Shown here: in pieces, positions 12,471 to 16,232 of the stretch
Layout: each line of letters begins with the position of its first letter
How positions within the stretch are numbered: position 1 is the stretch's first letter
DNA from: Oscillospiraceae bacterium
Lineage (GTDB): Bacteria > Bacillota > Clostridia > Oscillospirales > Ruminococcaceae
Direction: 5' to 3'
NCBI GenBank assembly: GCA_016295145.1
Contig: JAEDLR010000047.1
Coordinates: 1 to 16,232 of the forward strand
Length of the DNA: 16,232 nucleotides
Translations under genes and position numbers: made by a program
Notes under the pieces: generated by a model
Seen by the model: the letters and a program-made list of their open reading frames with translations, nothing else
The model's database searches: none
Told to the model about the DNA's origin: nothing

Positions 12471-14033
12471 ATGGTTACATCCAATGAATGCAAATTGACC
12501 CGTGAAACCGTCTGTATGCCCATGCAGATTCCCGAAACCGTGCAGGAGCAGAGCGTAGAACTGGATTATGTACTGCCCGATTATTTCCCCGATTTCTTTC
12601 GGCTGGTGCATTGCTCCGCAGAGCCGACCGTGCTGCAATGGGAATGTAAGGACGGCACCCTTTCCTATGTGCTGTGCGTGAGATTGCGTATCTGGTATTG
12701 TGCCGAGCAATCGGTGACTGTGCAGTGCGTGACCCAGCGCATGGAGTATACAAAGCAGGTCCCCCTGCCAAACGGCTGTGATTGTGACAGCATCGGTGTG
12801 CAGATTCTGCCGGCTACCAGCTATCTCAATTGTCGTGCCATCAACAGCCGTCGTATCGATGTGCGCGGTGCGATTCGCATTGCGGTGCATTTTACAGCAG
12901 AAACAAAAAAGGAGATCCTTTGCAATGTGACAGGTCTGCATACCCGTTGCCGCAAAGAGCCGATGACCTATCTTTCCCGCGTGGTGCGGGCGCAGAAGCT
13001 TTGTCAGCTTAGCGAGGAGATCACCCTTGCCGATACCCAGCCGCCGCTGCTGACGCTTTTGCGGGATCGTGTGCAGGTTGCGGTAAGCGAAACGCGCTGC
13101 GTGGCAGGCAAGCTGGTTGTCAAGGGCGAAGCGTTGGTGCAGCTCTTGTATACTGCTGCAGGGGGCATTGAAACCATGCAGTTTGCCATACCCTTCAGTC
13201 AGATTGTAGAGCCGCAGGGAGTGGAAGATACCATGCATTGCCACAGTCAGGCAGAGGTCGCCGAGTTGAACATCACCACAGAGGCGGATGCAAACGGAGA
13301 TATCCGGCTGCTGCGCTGTGAATTGCAGCTTCGGTTGCTGTGTGAGGCAATGGCTGCTGCCATCTCCGAGCCAGTGGTCGATCTGTATTCCACCGTACAC
13401 CCCACTTCGGTGCAGACCGAAACCATCGCTTTGCGCGGTGTGCCTGTGCCGATTCGGGAAACACTGCGGCTGCAAGCGAAGCTTTCCCGTTCCGATGCGG
13501 TCATTGATAAGGTATACGCCATGTGGGCAGATCCAAAGGATCTGCACATAACTGCTGATGTCGAGGCAGAACAAATGCTGCTTTGCGGCACGGTGCAATA
13601 CTATGTACTGGCGGCGGATGCTGCAGGGGAGCCCTTCCTGATGACAGCGTGCGAGACCCTTTCAGCACCCCTTTCCATGAGCTATACTTGTGGGCAGAAT
13701 CAACTGGGTGCGCCGATGGTGCAGCTTATGAATTGCAGCTATACGCTAACCGCTGCCGATACCGTATCGGTGCAGACCGAATTGCAGCTTTGCGGCTACT
13801 GTACTGCGGAGCAATCCCATACATTGGCTGTGGATGTGCAGATCGACGAAGAACAGCGGCTTGGGCGCGATGACCGTTACGCATTGCGGCTGTATTTCGG
13901 GCAGGCACAGGAATCGTTGTGGGAGATCGCCAAGGGCTTTCATACTTCCGTAGAGGCCATCCGCGAGGAAAATGACTGCACTGCCGATACCCTGGCTGCC
14001 CCGCAGATGCTGCTGATCCCCATCGTACTGTAA
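12471..14033 (+). CDS. sipL: SipL-like spore coat morphogenetic protein (SPOCS/DUF3794 domains plus LysM)
   Basis: The 520-residue protein shows successive SPOCS (DUF3794) units. The first starts near residue 30 (SVELDYVLPDYFPDFFRL), the second has VSETRCVAGKLVVKGEALVQLLY and the third has ITADVEAEQMLLCGTVQYYVL. It ends in a LysM-like domain at 469-520 (RLYFGQAQESLWEIAKGFHT then LLIPIVL). This is the layout of Clostridioides difficile SipL, which binds SpoIVA through its LysM part and tethers the coat to the forespore surface. spoIVA follows 20 bases later, which supports the call. I chose ATG 12471 with GGAGG 8 bases upstream; the frame is open further upstream but covers the promoter. Cysteines are unusually frequent. 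Confidence 0.9.
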   Translation: MVTSNECKLTRETVCMPMQIPETVQEQSVELDYVLPDYFPDFFRLVHCSAEPTVLQWECKDGTLSYVLCVRLRIWYCAEQSVTVQCVTQRMEYTKQVPLPNGCDCDSIGVQILPATSYLNCRAINSRRIDVRGAIRIAVHFTAETKKEILCNVTGLHTRCRKEPMTYLSRVVRAQKLCQLSEEITLADTQPPLLTLLRDRVQVAVSETRCVAGKLVVKGEALVQLLYTAAGGIETMQFAIPFSQIVEPQGVEDTMHCHSQAEVAELNITTEADANGDIRLLRCELQLRLLCEAMAAAISEPVVDLYSTVHPTSVQTETIALRGVPVPIRETLRLQAKLSRSDAVIDKVYAMWADPKDLHITADVEAEQMLLCGTVQYYVLAADAAGEPFLMTACETLSAPLSMSYTCGQNQLGAPMVQLMNCSYTLTAADTVSVQTELQLCGYCTAEQSHTLAVDVQIDEEQRLGRDDRYALRLYFGQAQESLWEIAKGFHTSVEAIREENDCTADTLAAPQMLLIPIVL

Positions 14034-14053
14034 GCAAAGGAGAGAATACCCCG

Positions 14054-15526
14054 ATGAATGATATCTACCGTGATATTGCAAAGCGCACAGGCGGCAATAT
14101 CTATATTGGCGTGGTGGGCCCCGTCCGTACAGGCAAATCCACGCTCATCAAACGCTTTATGGAAACGTTGGTGATCCCAAACATTGCACAGGATGCCAAA
14201 CGGGAGCGCGCCATTGACGAGCTGCCCCAGAGCGCAGGGGGCAAGACCATCATGACCACGGAGCCGAAGTTTGTGCCCGAAGAAGCGGTGCGCATCGCCT
14301 TGGGCGAGGGTACGGAGTGTGCCGTGCGGCTCATTGACTGCGTGGGATACATTGTGCCGGCAAGCCTTGGCTATCTGGAGGAGGAAGCGCCACGCATGGT
14401 GAAAACTCCTTGGTTTGATGAGGCGGTGCCCTTTAATATGGCGGCGGAACTGGGCACGCAAAAGGTCATTGCCGAGCATTCTACCGTGGGGCTTGTGGTC
14501 ACCACCGATGGCAGCGTAACGGATATTCCCAGAGAGGAATATGCTGCTGCCGAGGAACGGGTGATCTCGGAGCTGAAAGCACTGGGAAAACCCTTCGCCG
14601 TGCTGCTCAATTGTGTGCATCCGCACAGTACACAGGCACAAGATCTTGCCCGGACGCTAGAGGAACGCTATGAGATGCCGGTGATGGCAGTCAATTGTCT
14701 GGATCTGGATGAAGCGACCATTCGTGAGATTCTGGCAAGGCTGTTGGATATGTTCCCCATCCGGCAGATCAACGTGGAGACTGCAGGCTGGCTGCCCGCG
14801 CTGGAGCAGGGGCACTGGCTGAAGACTGCAGTGTTTGATGCGGTACGACAAGCGGCGGCGGGGCTTTCCGTGATGTGTGATGCGGCGAATATGGCGCAGC
14901 AACTGCAAAACTGTGAGTATCTCCACGAGGCTGCGATCAGTCGTATTGATCCCGGCAGCGGCTGTGTGGATCTGCGCCTGACACTGGATCCTGCGCTGTT
15001 TTACCGTATTCTGGGGGAGGAAACAGGCATCGCGATCCATAGCGAGAGTGAGCTGTTCCCTGTTCTGTTGGAGTTGAGCCGCATCCGCAAGGAGTATGAA
15101 AGAATCCGACCGGCACTGGAGGAAGCAAAGGCGACGGGCTATGGTATCATTATGCCTGAGGCAGATGAACTGACGCTGGAGGAGCCGGAAATGATCAAGC
15201 AGGGCGGCCGATACGGTGTGCGGCTTCGTGCATCGGCACCTTCCATGCATATTATGCGCGCAGGCATTGAAACCACCGTCAGCCCCATTGTGGGCAGCGA
15301 AAAGCAGAGCGAAGAACTGGTGCTGTATCTGCTGCGGGAATTTGAGGAGAATCCTGCAAAGATCTGGGATTCCAACATCTTTGGCAAATCGTTGCATGAA
15401 CTGGTCAATGAGGGGCTGCACAATAAGCTTTATAAAATGCCCCCTGAGGCTCGTATGAAGCTGCAGGAAACGCTGGAACGGGTCATCAATGAGGGCTGCA
15501 GCGGATTGATCTGCTTTATTCTCTGA
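14054..15526 (+). CDS. spoIVA: Stage IV sporulation protein A, coat basement-layer ATPase
   Basis: SpoIVA is a cytoskeletal ATPase that polymerises on the mother-cell side of the outer forespore membrane and anchors the coat. The 490 residues are nearly the same as the 492 of B. subtilis. The TRAFAC-like nucleotide site shows Walker A GPVRTGKST (22-30), TIMTTEPKFVP (switch region with conserved threonines) and Walker B VRLIDCVGY. The middle region has TPWFDEAVPF, QKVIAEHSTVGLVVTTDGSV and EEYAAAEERVI. The C-terminus carries GYGIIMPEADELTLEEPE, EKQSEELVLYLLREFE and ends SGLICFIL, in place of Bacillus GGLIAIIL; this end is needed for membrane targeting in Bacillus. AAAGGAG lies about 10 bases before the ATG. 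It is co-transcribed with sipL and ends at the terminator 15618-15655. Confidence 0.97.
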   Translation: MNDIYRDIAKRTGGNIYIGVVGPVRTGKSTLIKRFMETLVIPNIAQDAKRERAIDELPQSAGGKTIMTTEPKFVPEEAVRIALGEGTECAVRLIDCVGYIVPASLGYLEEEAPRMVKTPWFDEAVPFNMAAELGTQKVIAEHSTVGLVVTTDGSVTDIPREEYAAAEERVISELKALGKPFAVLLNCVHPHSTQAQDLARTLEERYEMPVMAVNCLDLDEATIREILARLLDMFPIRQINVETAGWLPALEQGHWLKTAVFDAVRQAAAGLSVMCDAANMAQQLQNCEYLHEAAISRIDPGSGCVDLRLTLDPALFYRILGEETGIAIHSESELFPVLLELSRIRKEYERIRPALEEAKATGYGIIMPEADELTLEEPEMIKQGGRYGVRLRASAPSMHIMRAGIETTVSPIVGSEKQSEELVLYLLREFEENPAKIWDSNIFGKSLHELVNEGLHNKLYKMPPEARMKLQETLERVINEGCSGLICFIL

Positions 15527-15565
15527 TACATGAAAAGCACATCGCAGAAAGGCGAAGCGGATAAG

Positions 15566-15588
15566 GGATAATTCAAAAACCATTATCC
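15566..15588. repeat. Perfect inverted repeat after spoIVA
   Basis: GGATAAT at 15566-15572 is matched by ATTATCC at 15582-15588, with a 9-base loop. No T-run follows. It precedes the strong spoIVA terminator and could be a mRNA 3' hairpin or a protein-binding site. Confidence 0.4.
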
Positions 15589-15617
15589 ATACGTCTTCAA
15601 GCGGGAAAAAAGGAATC

Positions 15618-15655
15618 ACGGTCACATTGGGTAAAAGCCCGGTGTGGCCGTTTTT
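15618..15655 (+). terminator. Strong intrinsic terminator of sipL-spoIVA
   Basis: A 14-bp stem (15618-15631 with 15638-15651, a few G-U pairs) with loop TAAAAG runs into TTTTT at 15651-15655. It lies about 90 bases after the spoIVA stop. Confidence 0.88.
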
Positions 15656-15674
15656 CTGTTTCTGCATCAAACAA

Positions 15675-15716
15675 GGCCGTACCGGTGGAGTGACCCATCG
15701 ATACGGCCCGTTTTTT
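15675..15716. terminator. Second large terminator hairpin, probably two-way
   Basis: GGCCGTA (15675-15681) pairs with TACGGCC (15702-15708). Inside, after one mismatch, CGGTGG pairs with CCATCG (one G-U), giving a stem of about 14 positions. TTTTTT follows at 15711-15716 on the plus strand. On the minus strand it lies just after the stop of the gene ending at 15734, followed by TTGTTTG, so it may also end that transcript. Confidence 0.72.
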
Positions 15717-15733
15717 ATATCCGGGAACAGGGC

Positions 15734-16147
15734 TTACTTATCGGTGGCCCGGAACAGCGACACCTCCGCTGTGGTCATGTCGAAGTACATCACACGGTTT
15801 TCGGCATCGAATTCGCCTGTGACCTTGTATCGTTTCTTCGGATCGTAGTCAGGGACCATCTTCACAACCACCTCCTTCAGATTCTTGTTGCCGCAGCTGA
15901 GCGTGGTGGTCTGCTCCGCACGAGGCTTGGAGAAACTGGTGGCCCGTGCCTCGTTACTCTTGCAGACCTTGATGGCAAAAACGTGCTGGGCCGGATCAAA
16001 ACCGTACTGCACGTTCTGTGGATAGTTCAAATCCTCCAGCACACGCTTGCTGAAGGTGATGCCGTTCTGATTGATGTAGATATCAGGATCGGCATTAGTG
16101 TTGATGTCGATAACCTCAAGGTTAATCTTGGAAAAATCAATAGCCAT
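15734..16147 (-). CDS. Conserved-looking hypothetical protein, 137 residues
   Basis: No function is recognised. The protein is soluble, with no signal peptide or membrane segment. It begins MAIDFSKINLEVIDINTNAD and mixes polar, strand-forming stretches (DIYINQNGITFSKRVLEDL, YGFDPAQHVFAIKVCKSN) with a basic middle (KNLKEVVVKMVPDYDPKKRYKV) and an end reading RVMYFDMTTAEVSLFRA. The even codon use and AAAGGAG 8 bases before the ATG say it is a real gene. Its start overlaps the end of an upstream minus-strand frame by 11 bases, suggesting coupling. It is followed directly by the hairpin at 15675-15716. I have an impression of similar proteins in gut Oscillospiraceae, which I cannot verify here. 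Confidence 0.78.
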   Translation of the reverse strand: MAIDFSKINLEVIDINTNADPDIYINQNGITFSKRVLEDLNYPQNVQYGFDPAQHVFAIKVCKSNEARATSFSKPRAEQTTTLSCGNKNLKEVVVKMVPDYDPKKRYKVTGEFDAENRVMYFDMTTAEVSLFRATDK

Positions 16148-16232
16148 AATCTTGGCTCCTTTCTGCTTGATTCAGGTCAAGCTCCGTGTTTTCAATGATT
16201 TTGATGACCGTATCACGTTCTTCCTTGGTCCA
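16137..16232 (-). CDS. C-terminal end of an upstream gene, cut off by the window
   Basis: A minus-strand frame enters at the window edge and runs 31 codons to TGA at 16139-16137, ending TELDLNQAERSQDYGY. It is hydrophilic and helical in character (TKEERDTVIKIIENTE). It contains the ribosome site of the 137-residue gene and overlaps that gene's start by 11 bases, as in tightly packed operons. Too little is visible to name it, and a non-coding leader that happens to be open remains possible. Confidence 0.5.
   Translation of the reverse strand, partial: WTKEERDTVIKIIENTELDLNQAERSQDYGY

Noticed and set aside
12282..13598. Long open frame (438 codons) on the minus strand opposite sipL
   Set aside because: It is antisense to a well-supported SPOCS/LysM gene. 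The product is His/Gln/Cys-rich without domains, no ribosome site fits, and it runs through the promoter and small RNA region.
14657..15670. Long open frame (337 codons) on the minus strand opposite spoIVA
   Set aside because: spoIVA matches its family over its whole length. The opposite frame is a by-product of GC-biased codon use and crosses the spoIVA terminator.

Overview
The window looks like chromosome from a moderately GC-rich, spore-lineage Firmicute of the Ruminococcaceae/Oscillospiraceae kind. The evidence is AGGAGG-type ribosome sites, sigma-A promoters with TGGTATAAT cores, a sipL-spoIVA spore coat pair, a GatCAB operon, and plant-wall genes (a GH3 glycosidase and a bacterial expansin with a dockerin-like EF-hand). 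A cellulolytic Ruminococcus is my best guess; the species cannot be fixed from this sequence. I saw no tRNA, rRNA, CRISPR array, insertion sequence or phage module.

Layout. 1-3110 (+): the 3' part of a GH3 beta-glycosidase, then an NSS-family sodium symporter. 3140-3168: a two-way terminator shared with the converging gat operon. 3194-6288 (-): gatC-gatA-gatB, from a near-perfect sigma-A promoter through a leader holding an intrinsic-terminator hairpin. GatB and GatC look normal, but the GatA lacks the amidase signature and all three catalytic residues. 6290-6660: a gene-free stretch with two unusual short-period repeats. 6665-9997 (+): a tightly packed run of rsmE, a PPP-type phosphoesterase, an mnmM/ytqB-like methyltransferase, a small one-pass membrane protein and a secreted expansin. 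It ends stop-to-stop against a NERD-domain membrane protein (-). 10763-12180 (+): a DUF378 membrane protein and, from its own promoter, an aldose-1-epimerase-like gene. 12214-12371: a possible small RNA gene on the minus strand. 12404-15655 (+): sipL-spoIVA behind a sigma-E-type -10 box, closed by a strong terminator. 15675-16232 (-): a small conserved-looking protein of unknown function and the tail of an upstream gene.

How the genes fit together. GH3 and expansin point to plant polysaccharide use: the expansin would loosen cellulose at the cell surface or outside, and GH3 would cleave short oligosaccharides. The aldose epimerase could act on released sugars. RsmE and MnmM modify rRNA and tRNA, and GatCAB acts on aminoacyl-tRNA, so translation is a second theme. 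SipL and SpoIVA build the coat basement layer around the forespore. The most notable observation is the GatA that has lost its glutaminase site inside an otherwise intact gatCAB operon with an attenuator-like leader.
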